Positions 9,301 through 16,659 of a DNA stretch of 22,500 nt are shown here, piece by piece. Under the pieces are notes generated by a model, which was not told where the DNA came from, did not search any database, and saw only the letters and a list, made by a program, of their open reading frames with translations. The stretch comes from a virus. The stretch lies in the IMG/VR virus record IMGVR_UViG_3300032311_001056, positions 1 through 22,500 of that record; one strand, given 5' to 3'. The first letter of the stretch is position 1; every line of letters begins with the position of its first letter. The translations under genes and the position numbers were made by a program.

Positions 9301-11167
9301 ATTTACTTGCACCTTTATAATGAGATATAGCTGAAATATTTTCACTGATTGTGTTTAGATTATCATCTACAATATAAACACTGTATGGTGGATTATATAA
9401 GAAAGAACTTATCGGATTAGTTTTTATTGAAAAGTTTTCATTATCTTTTAGTTTGATTATGAAATATAATTTACTATCTTCAAATTGTATTGGATTTATA
9501 TCAAAAGATGATATAGAATAATATTCACCATCCAAACCGTTGGAAGTTATACTGTATCTTGCTGATAATGTATTTTCAACAACTTCACAAGACAATAATA
9601 TTGATGTTGTATTAAAATAAGAAACATGATTTGATGATGTCGGAGAATATATATTAGTTTTATCAAAATAAAACCTTACAATATCTTGGTTTGATGGTGT
9701 ATCGTCTTTGAAATATATATCTTTGTATCCACTGATACCTGCGAATTCAGCACCATCATCAGTTTTTGAACATTGGACGATAGTATTGTTTGATGTTTTT
9801 ACATAAACTTCACTGTTTGGAATTTCTATACTATCAATTTCTCTAAATTGATAAAAGTTCAATCCTTTGTTTAAAAACTTATCATATAAACCGTATGTAT
9901 TTTCTAAATGACCATACTTGTTTTTCTTTTGCATCTGATGATGAGCACTTTTACTTCCTTCAACTTCATAAAATATATTTGCTTTATTTTGATATGTTGG
10001 ATATGTTGCAATAACTCTCCACGGTCCAGTTATTTTTCCACTACTTAGAGTTATTTGAGAATTTGAACCAGCTGTATCAATTGAAAAATTATGAGGCAAA
10101 TAATCATATATCATTATTTCAGCAGTGTATATAGAAATTTTTGCATTATTAAAACAATCATAAACAACCAAATTTACATAATATTTTCCTGGATAATCGT
10201 AAGATTTTACAGCAGTTAAAACTTCAGATGATGTCCCATCACCGAAATTCCATAATATTTTAGCATTTTTTATATTTTCAATTCTAGGTATGAATTTTAG
10301 AGGAGTTATATTCAATGAATATGAACTCAATGTGTTTTCATCTTTATAATCCAATACATCAAATAATACATCTATAGAATTCAGAGGATCATCCAAATCG
10401 GGACATGGTGCAAGTGTGGTAGTGGTGGTAGTTGTAGTCGGAGCTGGTGTAGTAGTAGTGGTGGTAGTTGTAGTCGGAGCTGGTGTTGTGGTAGTGGTGG
10501 TAGTTGTGGTAGTGGTTGGAGCTGGTGTTGTGGTAGTGGTGGTAGTTGTGGTGGTAGTTGGAGCTGGTGTCGTGGTTGTAGTTGTAGTGGTTGGAGCTGG
10601 TGTTGTGGTAGTGGTTGGAAGTATTAAATCTGCAAATGCTATATTAGAACCAAACGCTCCTCCTTTGCCACTAATAGTTAATTTAGTGAATGGTTCATTT
10701 GATATAATTTCCGCTACAAATGCAGCACCTTGGTTTCGTGTACTATTACGACCTTTTCCACACAGCACTAAATTGTTTACAAGAGTGGCAAGACAGCTGG
10801 TTGGTAGAGAAACATTAGCTGCTTTATTACTATTCAATACAAATTCAAAATCTTCATTTATATCAGGTAGGAACTCTCCTTGTTGACCACACCCTGATAC
10901 GATAACTTTTATACTTTTAATTGGAGAGGAAAAATTAAGAGTATAACTCCAAGCAGATTGTGTTCCCACCCTAGCTGAATAATATTGGCTTGGTACAACT
11001 TCTACACCACCGCATATTTGGTCAAGTTTAGGAATATTATTTGGAATTGTAATTTGACTAACATCTCCACTGGTGTTCTGTGTTACAGTCACACCCTTTA
11101 CTACCGTTGGTGTCGCCCATGGTGGTGGTATGAATTCCGTGATTGATGAATTAGTAAAACTTGCCAT
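6314..11167 (-). CDS. Giant modular tail protein with Thr/Pro linker, PKD and lectin-like domains
   Basis: A 1617-residue protein. Residues 1-184 form a beta-rich head with paired Cys. Residues 185-254 are a low-complexity linker of six Thr runs (5-11 Thr) separated by PAP. Residues about 265-350 are a PKD-type domain with WNFGDG at 306-311 and YDYPGKYYVNL further on. Residues about 360-950 resemble, from memory, a conserved region of marine myovirus structural proteins. From about 954 to 1195 there is a module common in phage fibres (FSRTQTDA, ADGLIKYAASNQPRF, GLLLEESKTNLL, WGAQMEPG, SYIPT). Two concanavalin A/LamG-like segments follow, about 1200-1400 and 1425-1617. The ATG is three bases after the gp6 stop, so it is co-transcribed with gp6. 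The likely role is a baseplate-attached carbohydrate-binding appendage; binding is inferred from fold type only. Confidence 0.85.
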   Translation of the reverse strand: MASFTNSSITEFIPPPWATPTVVKGVTVTQNTSGDVSQITIPNNIPKLDQICGGVEVVPSQYYSARVGTQSAWSYTLNFSSPIKSIKVIVSGCGQQGEFLPDINEDFEFVLNSNKAANVSLPTSCLATLVNNLVLCGKGRNSTRNQGAAFVAEIISNEPFTKLTISGKGGAFGSNIAFADLILPTTTTTPAPTTTTTTTTPAPTTTTTTTTTTTPAPTTTTTTTTTTTPAPTTTTTTTTTPAPTTTTTTTTLAPCPDLDDPLNSIDVLFDVLDYKDENTLSSYSLNITPLKFIPRIENIKNAKILWNFGDGTSSEVLTAVKSYDYPGKYYVNLVVYDCFNNAKISIYTAEIMIYDYLPHNFSIDTAGSNSQITLSSGKITGPWRVIATYPTYQNKANIFYEVEGSKSAHHQMQKKNKYGHLENTYGLYDKFLNKGLNFYQFREIDSIEIPNSEVYVKTSNNTIVQCSKTDDGAEFAGISGYKDIYFKDDTPSNQDIVRFYFDKTNIYSPTSSNHVSYFNTTSILLSCEVVENTLSARYSITSNGLDGEYYSISSFDINPIQFEDSKLYFIIKLKDNENFSIKTNPISSFLYNPPYSVYIVDDNLNTISENISAISHYKGASKCYINLSDLYINENHINGPYSIYMKNDYLAQEVGRSSQFYVYPKDYYKMSKKHEDFNMGDLLKDLRFQESLVDKTVLFDDFLGAIYNQTTPIDDNLGAKLYEKISNFVENTQDVDRNEISALISQIEMLDGDILKNVNNYPESIKRILNLISISKNKLNGYENKFASNFDVKGYSSKDIYGKNIGNQITTLYYTITAGKDIVALEKFSNNYKLLNTYIPLSAETITLINQTYPLSSYNTTWGWPLVLPSDFTSKDFDKYYSFFEYVSTYDGTITDFTLDFNNSMCTIPQSASYNDLYKQNGIFDYVLKNKVRSQLSSDFKTIPDNFGKIGIADPLLLDIQFSQDKTITSRKGPTVTFSRTQTDAISGSTYLGADGLIKYAASNQPRFTHHSESVGVSGACWGLLLEESKTNLLKYSIDFSQSIWPKTNSTVEYKTLSTLSPDGAYNATLLSATGSDASIYQTLTGLANTSHTFSVWAKAVTNLGSATVTPSTLSINLYTNVGIDLIGSTTFTTTDQWQRFSVTATYPTSASEIRVYIGGGNSFSMAESLFIWGAQMEPGNPFTSYIPTISTARTRGQDICIIDGQNIASIYNQSEGTIFCAHRPLSYGGSQNYNPVYGFQSPNRVNGNIYGYFNNTPTFTNAVSLTSFSTQASFSKTMYLSSYVQSALALQNNNFAGSINGSIGTDNIGILPTNIDRFVIGAIGNTSGQQIGNNIVDSIQYYRKRLSNETIQELTTYNNRDVKNYINTISAVGVVVPASQETVIDNFVRGVKAMDLWDNTLVWPMGSGQNAGSGTKVYGLGGLGTYNVTVDSAATWETSGISLLSSIATGGSIPITASPSFTINSLLTLTRGTGANTSRIFTSESYQKWGFRFGFSPSNKRFEFWNGESVPALSVSNAFGIYTPVNSITYGVPINVTLTFDAATGIASIYLNGTLSVASTSNKIFIPPPIQTSIGLNISTNATTQDGLYHNISFYNRALSPSQVSTTYKLISGFLF
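10415..10615 (-). repeat. Coding low-complexity Thr(n)-PAP repeat
   Basis: Six polythreonine blocks of 5, 8, 11, 11, 9 and 8 residues are separated by PAP triplets, encoded by ACN codons, so the plus strand shows a long G/T-rich GTNGTN tract. It forms an extended linker between the N-terminal domain and the PKD domain. Variable block lengths suggest expansion and contraction by slippage. Confidence 0.9.
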
Positions 11168-11170
11168 AAA

Positions 11171-12979
11171 TTATATAATTTCAATTTTATTTATTAAATT
11201 CAAAGGTCTATAGAAATAAGGAAACTTAAAAAATGGCATCGTTGTATTTTGATTTACAAATTCAGAATCAACCCCTTCAAAAACTGGGTTCCAAGATATA
11301 AACGACAATCCGTTGAATGTTGCGCCGTCATCGCTGTTTGTTGTTTGTATTAAATTAACTCCGTCAATGTTTAAAATATCACTTGTTAAAGTGGACAAAT
11401 TCATAATCCCCCCAAGTTGATTATTTTCAGCTTTAAAGAAATTTACAATTTTATTTCTGACTGCTTCTTTTATAGTTTGTTTGTTTATTCTTGTGTTTTT
11501 ATCCAATGTGATAACTATTTTACTATCATAATAAGCATCTTTAGTCGCTGCTTTTGTTGAATATCCTATATCAAATGCCATATATACTGGATCTCTTGGG
11601 ATTATTTCGTGACTCAACATTTTTTTATCATTTGTTAAATCTCTGATTAGATTTTTGAAACTGTTTGGCAAATATGTTGGATAAGATTCGTCAACATTTA
11701 TAATAAAATCAGGAACACAGAATATATTAACATTATTAAAATCACAACTATCAGCAAAATTAACTTGATTTAATAAAACTCTAGTAACTTTGTTAGGATC
11801 TACACATATACTATAAAAATATTGTATATATTCTTCCAAAAATTTTTCATTATTTGCTACCTTTACAGATTTTAAAATGTTTGGAATGCTCTTTTTTAAA
11901 TAAATTTCATAATCTTGCTCGCTTACTAATCTATATTGGGATGAAATTAAAAATGGTACATTCTTTTTAAGATCTTCAATGCTTTCAGCATCACTGATAG
12001 TTGTTGAATTTAAAGGATTGATAAAAGTCAATAATGAACTCTTATCTTTGCTTATTAAAGTTGATGTTTGACTATAAACATCATCATATATTTGATTGAA
12101 TGTGCTAGATGAATAATTGAATAACTTATTTCCATTTATTATATTTTTACTAATGATTCCAGCGTCACCATCACTCAGTAAATACATTACTTTTACTTCA
12201 TCGCCTTGTTCTAATTTTCTTCCAAATGTGCCGTTTCCAAATTTTACTTCATAATGACCGTTTTCATTCAATCTCAGTTCATATATTTTTTCATTAGCAC
12301 TTGAGAAAAATATAGTATTAACTTTTGAATATTCAAACCATTTATCTGTATCTTGCTCTTTAACATACACAGTAATAGTACCATCAGCTATAAAGTTATC
12401 ATCTTTTAAATTGACTAAATTATCAACAACAATTGGAAAGGTTTCAAATTCAAGACCTTCTGATGTATATGCGGGATATTCACCAACACTGCCTTGATAT
12501 AAAATCAAATTATCATTTATAGTTGTTATAGCTTCATTAGTTGATGTTACTTTTTCAAAGAAAAAATCATCCAATATGGTATATTGAATATTATCTACCA
12601 AAAAGTAACTATATTTTTTCAAATAATAACTTCCAGTTGGTAATGTTGAATCAGCGGTACAATTAATTGGAACTTGGGATGTTTGTTTACCAGTTGGGTT
12701 ATATCCAACCAATTTTATAATACGATTCATATTTTCATAAATCGATGATTGTGTAAACAATGATTCTGAACTTGTTTGGTTGAGATAAAACATCAGAACG
12801 TGAGTAGTATAAGCAATAATATCAATCAATGATGATAAGTTACTACCTTCATAATTTTGATCAGTGAACTTTGAACTCTCATTCAATCGTTGAATGATAA
12901 AGTTTTTTAAAGACACCGCATCAAAATTTATATAAGCGTCTGTTGGTAAATTATATTCTAATGTTTTTGTATCACTCAT
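11171..12979 (-). CDS. gp6: Baseplate wedge protein, T4 gp6-like (baseplate J family)
   Basis: A 602-residue protein, close to the 660 residues of T4 gp6, which forms the inner ring of the contractile-tail baseplate and joins wedges together. Visible hallmarks are an N-terminal helical region with a long hydrophobic stretch (LIDIIAYTTHVLMFYLNQ, near residues 50-67) followed by a GYNPTGK turn, a FGNGTFGRKLEQGDEV segment near 246-262 typical of baseplate J-like proteins, and a YRLVSEQDYE motif near 350. The start ATG has no Shine-Dalgarno but has TTAAATAT 8 nt upstream. It follows gp25 by 25 bp, the same gp25/gp6 pairing seen in contractile tails, and its stop is three bases before the 1617-residue gene. 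The family call is confident; residue-level function is not tested. Confidence 0.88.
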   Translation of the reverse strand: MSDTKTLEYNLPTDAYINFDAVSLKNFIIQRLNESSKFTDQNYEGSNLSSLIDIIAYTTHVLMFYLNQTSSESLFTQSSIYENMNRIIKLVGYNPTGKQTSQVPINCTADSTLPTGSYYLKKYSYFLVDNIQYTILDDFFFEKVTSTNEAITTINDNLILYQGSVGEYPAYTSEGLEFETFPIVVDNLVNLKDDNFIADGTITVYVKEQDTDKWFEYSKVNTIFFSSANEKIYELRLNENGHYEVKFGNGTFGRKLEQGDEVKVMYLLSDGDAGIISKNIINGNKLFNYSSSTFNQIYDDVYSQTSTLISKDKSSLLTFINPLNSTTISDAESIEDLKKNVPFLISSQYRLVSEQDYEIYLKKSIPNILKSVKVANNEKFLEEYIQYFYSICVDPNKVTRVLLNQVNFADSCDFNNVNIFCVPDFIINVDESYPTYLPNSFKNLIRDLTNDKKMLSHEIIPRDPVYMAFDIGYSTKAATKDAYYDSKIVITLDKNTRINKQTIKEAVRNKIVNFFKAENNQLGGIMNLSTLTSDILNIDGVNLIQTTNSDDGATFNGLSFISWNPVFEGVDSEFVNQNTTMPFFKFPYFYRPLNLINKIEII

Positions 12980-12987
12980 TTTAAAAA

Positions 12988-12995
12988 ATATTTAA
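12988..12995 (-). promoter_or_regulatory. NTAAATAW start-proximal motif (late-promoter-like)
   Basis: Reads TTAAATAT on the minus strand, 8 nt before the gp6 ATG, in the 25-bp gap after gp25. It is a weaker match to the T4 late -10 element than the TATAAATA copies. Confidence 0.3.
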
Positions 12996-13004
12996 TAGGT
13001 AAAG

Positions 13005-13490
13005 TTATATAATAGTATATCCAGATGTATTAAGTCTGGATTTTATACTTAATCCAGTCACTCCTAAACTTGGAACATCTATTTGTAATTCTATATTGTA
13101 TTGATTTTCATCCTCATTAGGCTCAACAAACAAATTAATGATTGTTATTCTAGGTTCCATTTCAGGCAAATGAGTTTCAATATCATCTTTAATGATTTCA
13201 GTTGTAAAATCATCCATTGGTTCAAACAAAAATCTTCTTAAATCAATTCCATAAGTGGGATTTAATATTTTATCCCCTGGTGATGTTAAAAATGCATTGG
13301 TTATGCTATTTTTTATAGCTTCAATATCATAAGACGCTTGTACATCTTTTAAAAATTCTTTTTTATTGAGTTGACTATTGTAAGAATATGCTGGATTTAA
13401 ATCTAAAGCTAAATCTTTATATAAATAGCCCTTATCTAAAGATATCTTGTCTAATGAATTAGCTTCAAGAGATTTAATTTTAATTGCCAT
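13005..13490 (-). CDS. gp25: Baseplate wedge protein, T4 gp25-like
   Basis: A 161-residue protein of the GPW/gp25 family (T4 gp25 is 132 residues), which nucleates tail-sheath assembly on the baseplate. Diagnostic features are a segment SPGDKILNPTYGIDLRRFLF at about 70-89 and the conserved Glu-Pro-Arg triad at 112-114 (LPEMEPRITI), then paired beta-strands ending in a Gly/Ser-rich tail. An N-terminal extension of about 25 residues explains the extra length. It is the first baseplate gene of the leftward operon and is followed by gp6. TTAAATAT lies 5 nt before the ATG with no Shine-Dalgarno. The EPR triad and partner gene make this one of the firmest assignments in the window. Confidence 0.9.
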   Translation of the reverse strand: MAIKIKSLEANSLDKISLDKGYLYKDLALDLNPAYSYNSQLNKKEFLKDVQASYDIEAIKNSITNAFLTSPGDKILNPTYGIDLRRFLFEPMDDFTTEIIKDDIETHLPEMEPRITIINLFVEPNEDENQYNIELQIDVPSLGVTGLSIKSRLNTSGYTII

Positions 13491-13495
13491 TGAGT

Positions 13496-13503
13496 ATATT
13501 TAA
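13496..13503 (-). promoter_or_regulatory. NTAAATAW start-proximal motif (late-promoter-like)
   Basis: Reads TTAAATAT on the minus strand, 5 nt before the gp25 ATG, in the 23-bp gap separating the internal-protein-like genes from the baseplate operon. It could serve as the operon's own promoter. Confidence 0.35.
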
Positions 13504-13513
13504 TACGGCGTAG

Positions 13514-13792
13514 CTATTCAGATTTTTTTTTAGTTTTTTTCCATTGTACACGTTTAGAACTACGTTTTTTGTACATTTTTCCTTTTATCTTGTTACATTC
13601 AGCTTTAGTAGCCCTACATGCTGGATAAGAACCCTTTGATGTATTACTTCTACCACACGGTCCTCCAGTTTTACAATTAATCCACCCACTGAATTTTTTA
13701 CCTTTCTCATCTACATGAGGAGCAAACCAATCACGTAAATTTTCTAATATTTCAATTTGACTATAACGTACTGTATTGTCATTCTCATTCAT
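13514..13792 (-). CDS. Small basic Cys-containing protein, DUF5872-like
   Basis: A 92-residue protein. The segment from about residue 20 to 85 (RDWFAPHV, SGWINCKTGGPCGRS, GSYPACRATKAECN, then KRSSKRVQWKK) matches my memory of the DUF5872 family found in large phages and other viruses; function unknown. Four Cys at 40, 46, 59 and 66 could bind a metal, and the C-terminus is strongly basic, which would suit nucleic-acid contact; both are inference. Its ATG shares one base with the stop of the 61-residue gene (TAATG), so the two are coupled. Residues 15-17 (ILE) followed by Asn form an (I/L)xE site, but the leader is less like a capsid-targeting sequence than in the neighbours. Confidence 0.8.
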   Translation of the reverse strand: MNENDNTVRYSQIEILENLRDWFAPHVDEKGKKFSGWINCKTGGPCGRSNTSKGSYPACRATKAECNKIKGKMYKKRSSKRVQWKKTKKKSE

Positions 13793-13977
13793 TAGTTCAT
13801 TTTTCCTTTTCTTTTAACGCATTTTTGAACGTAACCACTGGCATAAGCACTAGGCCAGACATCGTACTTGGCCTTGGCCTTTGCTTGGCATTTTGATCTA
13901 AGTTTTGATACTTTTTTCTTCTTTTTTGGTGTATACTTTTCAAGAAGAACAGCGTATAATTCATTAAATTCATTCAT
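13792..13977 (-). CDS. Very basic 61-residue protein with WPSAYASG module and capsid-targeting-like leader
   Basis: This small protein has 17 Lys/Arg. The N-terminus MNEFNELYAVLLE forms a short amphipathic helix ending in L-L-E, the (I/L)xE pattern cleaved by T4-type prohead protease; removal would leave a 48-residue basic peptide. That peptide carries YDVWPSAYASG at 38-48 flanked by Cys30 and Cys53, a module I recall from many large-phage and algal-virus small proteins, function unknown. CTAAATAT lies 6 nt before the ATG, right after the stop of the upstream gene. Despite its size it looks real: the motif is conserved, it has its own start motif, and it is coupled to the next gene. A DNA-associated internal head protein is my inference. 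Confidence 0.82.
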   Translation of the reverse strand: MNEFNELYAVLLEKYTPKKKKKVSKLRSKCQAKAKAKYDVWPSAYASGYVQKCVKRKGKMN

Positions 13978-13983
13978 AATTCA

Positions 13984-13991
13984 ATATTTAG
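13984..13991 (-). promoter_or_regulatory. NTAAATAW start-proximal motif (late-promoter-like)
   Basis: Reads CTAAATAT on the minus strand, 6 nt before the ATG at 13977 and immediately after the stop codon of the 558-residue gene. No Shine-Dalgarno sequence is present. Confidence 0.45.
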
Positions 13992-13993
13992 TA

Positions 13994-15670
13994 TTACCAA
14001 TTTTGACAACTTAAATAACGAGCAGTTCCTGGTTTTGCAGTTGAACATTTATGTCTTGCACGAAATGATTTTTTTCTCTTAGTGTTACCACTTTTCCCAG
14101 TTACTTTAACACCCTTCTGTCCAAAATGTACTCTTTTATACCCAGGACCATCTGGATTTTTTACACATTGCATGTATTTTTTACCAGGTCTTGTGCTACT
14201 AGCTTTTTTAGTTGTTCCAGTACACTTAGCTGATTTTTTTTCCAGTAATTCAATTATATCAATTTCATAATCATCATGATCAAATTCCATAGATTCAAGT
14301 ATTGAAGATACAAACGAATCAAAAGAAGATATATGACTCTCTGATAGTTGCTTTCTATACTTGTTGAGTTCTTGAAGCATCAATTGTGCTGTGTTTATTT
14401 TTGTTCTGCCAGTAGCATTACTCCACATAGTTCTGGTATATCCTTTGATATTTTGCTTTTGAGAATCGGTCAACGCCAACATATCAACCAAATCTTCGAT
14501 ATATTTACGATTTTTAATAACCTTAGTTGTCCAAGTTTCTTCGTTATTGATTGAATCTAATACTTGTTTTAATTCTCCATAAGCACCATCTGATTTTTCA
14601 TCACTATCCATTGCAACAGGAGCTAACTTATGAGGTTTAAATCCAAACTTTTCATTATACTTCATATTGTTATACAAATTAACCAATTGAACAAAAGGAA
14701 GAGAATTGTAATCTCTAACTTTGGTTATATTAACATTTGCATTCAATTCTTGATCTCTTAATTCTGCTTCTCTTTGAGAATATCGAGTATCATAAATATC
14801 CAAATATGCAAGAATTGGATTGATTGTAGGGTCTTCAGAAGCTAAAGCTCTCAACATGTTCATTTTTTCTTGCATCCCCTTTGGAGTATCTTCCCAATTT
14901 AATTGAGAAAGATCTTGAAGTTGATTTTCTGATGCGAGTTTTTGTTCATTATCCAATAATAATTGTTCAGCCGTGGACTTTAGATAATATCTAAATGCTT
15001 CCATCTTTTGATCATTCAACATTTTGTTGGTTTCTTCAATTTCACTGGTTCTTTCTAAAACTTGATTGTATATATCTTGAGCAGTGTTTAATTTATTTTC
15101 ATATTCTTGGCGTTCTGCTTCAATTTTATTTAATTCTTTATCTATAGCCGCAATTTCTGTTGGTCTTTCAGTATTTTTCTTAACTGTTTCTAGATAAGCT
15201 ATTTTAGATCTTCTTGTTTCCTCTTCCCCAGCATACTTTGCAATATTTCCTGGAAATATTTTCATTACATTTTCTTCATCAAATATTTTATCTTTTCCAT
15301 TTTCATCTTGTAATGTAATTCTTCCGTATGATTCTCTTTTCTTATCCATATCATTTGACATAGATACTATTCTTTTATTGAAATCAGTATCATTTTCTAA
15401 TAGACGAAATGCATTGTTTAAAACTTTATAGATTCTTTTCATTGCACGAAAACCATCACCGCTTTTTCCATTAGTTTCTGGATCTGCTGTAACTTCGCTT
15501 GACCATTCCCAACGATCCAAAGGTGTCTTTTTTTCTTGAGTTCCTCCAAACCCAGCTGAAGTTCTACTAAACCCCATAGGAGCCACTGTTTCTTTAGCAG
15601 TTTTATATGTTTGTCCAGGTCTAGTACCCTTAGCTTCTAGGATTACTTCACAAAGTTTATTGAAATTCAT
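13994..15670 (-). CDS. Candidate internal virion protein: leader, coiled coil, basic Cys-rich tail
   Basis: A 558-residue protein from the ATG at 15670; an ATG at 15685 would add five residues. I prefer 15670 because ATAAATAA lies 4 nt before it, and because the product then starts MNFNKLCEVILEA, close in pattern to the T4 internal-protein leader MKTYQEFIAEA, with I-L-E before Ala as a prohead-protease-type site. The middle is helical and charged, with a likely coiled coil at about residues 145-260. The last 80 residues are Lys/Cys-rich and end in KKSFRARHKCSTAKPGTARY followed by LSCQNW, a module I recall from other large-phage proteins. No enzyme motif was found. A packaged DNA-binding protein is inferred from the leader and the basic tail. 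It is divergent from the 300-residue gene across a short gap. Confidence 0.8.
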   Translation of the reverse strand: MNFNKLCEVILEAKGTRPGQTYKTAKETVAPMGFSRTSAGFGGTQEKKTPLDRWEWSSEVTADPETNGKSGDGFRAMKRIYKVLNNAFRLLENDTDFNKRIVSMSNDMDKKRESYGRITLQDENGKDKIFDEENVMKIFPGNIAKYAGEEETRRSKIAYLETVKKNTERPTEIAAIDKELNKIEAERQEYENKLNTAQDIYNQVLERTSEIEETNKMLNDQKMEAFRYYLKSTAEQLLLDNEQKLASENQLQDLSQLNWEDTPKGMQEKMNMLRALASEDPTINPILAYLDIYDTRYSQREAELRDQELNANVNITKVRDYNSLPFVQLVNLYNNMKYNEKFGFKPHKLAPVAMDSDEKSDGAYGELKQVLDSINNEETWTTKVIKNRKYIEDLVDMLALTDSQKQNIKGYTRTMWSNATGRTKINTAQLMLQELNKYRKQLSESHISSFDSFVSSILESMEFDHDDYEIDIIELLEKKSAKCTGTTKKASSTRPGKKYMQCVKNPDGPGYKRVHFGQKGVKVTGKSGNTKRKKSFRARHKCSTAKPGTARYLSCQNW

Positions 15671-15674
15671 AACT

Positions 15675-15682
15675 TTATTTAT
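15675..15682 (-). promoter_or_regulatory. NTAAATAW motif that decides between two ATGs
   Basis: Reads ATAAATAA (GATAAATAA extended) on the minus strand, 4 nt before the ATG at 15670. It lies between the two candidate ATGs (15685 and 15670), so the downstream one fits the spacing seen at the other genes. Confidence 0.45.
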
Positions 15683-15690
15683 CATTTCAA

Positions 15691-15698
15691 CTAAATAA
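15691..15698 (+). promoter_or_regulatory. NTAAATAW start-proximal motif (late-promoter-like)
   Basis: Reads CTAAATAA, 5 nt before the ATG at 15704. It is one half of a compact divergent arrangement with the minus-strand motif at 15675-15682. Confidence 0.45.
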
Positions 15699-15703
15699 TT
15701 TAC

Positions 15704-16606
15704 ATGGGAAAATTATTTGATGCAATTTTTGAGTCTGTGATATCACGCCACGATTATCTTACTGGTGATCGTGTTAAGTTCAGACCTAACTACAAATCAT
15801 GCGATGCGTATAAGTCAATGTCAACCGAATTAAAGAAAGAAGTTGATGATTTAGCAGCTTGTGGATTGAATATTAAGGTAGTTAAAGTTGGTGATAGATT
15901 ATCTGGAGCTAGTGCTGGTAATCAATTCAAAACATCAAGTGATTATGTAATAACAATTGCAGCTGATCAAGGTGGAACAAGAATTTATGGTAAAGTTACT
16001 GTTTCTTCTGATATGATTGATAAAATCCCAGCAGATGACATTAATTTAGATCCAGTTCCTGATGAGTGGAAAAGAAAAGAACGTATTACAATAAAACCAG
16101 AAGTTGTAAAAATAGATAATAACCATATCACTAGAAGAACTGATAAAGGGAATGGAAAAGCCACAGCAACTGAATATAGACTTCCAGAAAGCACAACTTT
16201 AAAGAAAGATAATGAAATGCTTGGTATGTTATATGAAAATGCCAGTAATCCAAATAGTATTTCCGATTCAGAAAGACATCAAATAACAAATAAATTAACA
16301 ATCTATGGATTGGATGGAAATGCTCGTTTTGAAACTGCTGGACAAGCATTGAGAGCACTTACAAGCGCATTGGATGAGCTTGGTTTTGATTTGGATGCTG
16401 TTACAAATGATATTGACTTTTCAAGAGCGCATCACGAGCCAGGATATAAAGCTCAAAAAATGTTATCATTTAGAAGACAAACCACAAGTGGAGATCCATT
16501 TGATGAAGAACCAGAAATTGAAAATAGTATGATATCATTTAACTTTGAAAATCTTGGAAGAAATCCAGGAGGTAAAGATATTGAAGTTGTGGCATATGCC
16601 TCATAA
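15704..16606 (+). CDS. Candidate internal virion protein with capsid-targeting-like leader
   Basis: A 300-residue protein of unknown family. It starts MGKLFDAIFES: a short amphipathic leader with I-F-E at 8-10 before Ser, matching the (I/L)xE prohead-protease pattern shared with its neighbours. Next comes LTGDRVKFRPNYKSCDAY (residues 19-36), suggesting a small beta-barrel of KOW type, then a beta-rich region to about 150 and helical segments with acidic patches. I recall similar N-terminal regions in other marine phage proteins but no name. No signal peptide or membrane segment is seen. CTAAATAA lies 5 nt before the ATG. It and the 213-residue gene form a short rightward unit ending at the terminator at 17370-17410. 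Virion location is an inference from the leader. Confidence 0.82.
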   Translation: MGKLFDAIFESVISRHDYLTGDRVKFRPNYKSCDAYKSMSTELKKEVDDLAACGLNIKVVKVGDRLSGASAGNQFKTSSDYVITIAADQGGTRIYGKVTVSSDMIDKIPADDINLDPVPDEWKRKERITIKPEVVKIDNNHITRRTDKGNGKATATEYRLPESTTLKKDNEMLGMLYENASNPNSISDSERHQITNKLTIYGLDGNARFETAGQALRALTSALDELGFDLDAVTNDIDFSRAHHEPGYKAQKMLSFRRQTTSGDPFDEEPEIENSMISFNFENLGRNPGGKDIEVVAYAS

Positions 16607-16646
16607 GATTTAATTTTAGATTATTTTAAAAAAACTATCATAATAA

Positions 16647-16655
16647 TATAAATAA
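16647..16655 (+). promoter_or_regulatory. Perfect TATAAATA late-promoter-like motif
   Basis: TATAAATA at 16647-16654 is identical to the T4 late -10 consensus, extending to TATAAATAA. The ATG follows 4 nt after the end of the motif. It lies in a 53-bp gap that otherwise holds only A/T-rich sequence and no Shine-Dalgarno. Confidence 0.5.
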
Positions 16656-16659
16656 TAAT

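Noticed and set aside
10416-10886. Plus-strand open frame encoding long valine runs with GAG
   Set aside because: It is the exact antisense of the Thr/PAP linker and the preceding domain; the composition is an artefact of ACN codons, and no start signal supports it.
15685-15685. Upstream ATG of the 558-residue gene as the true start
   Set aside because: The start motif lies downstream of it, and the shorter product aligns better with the leaders of the neighbouring proteins; kept only as an alternative.
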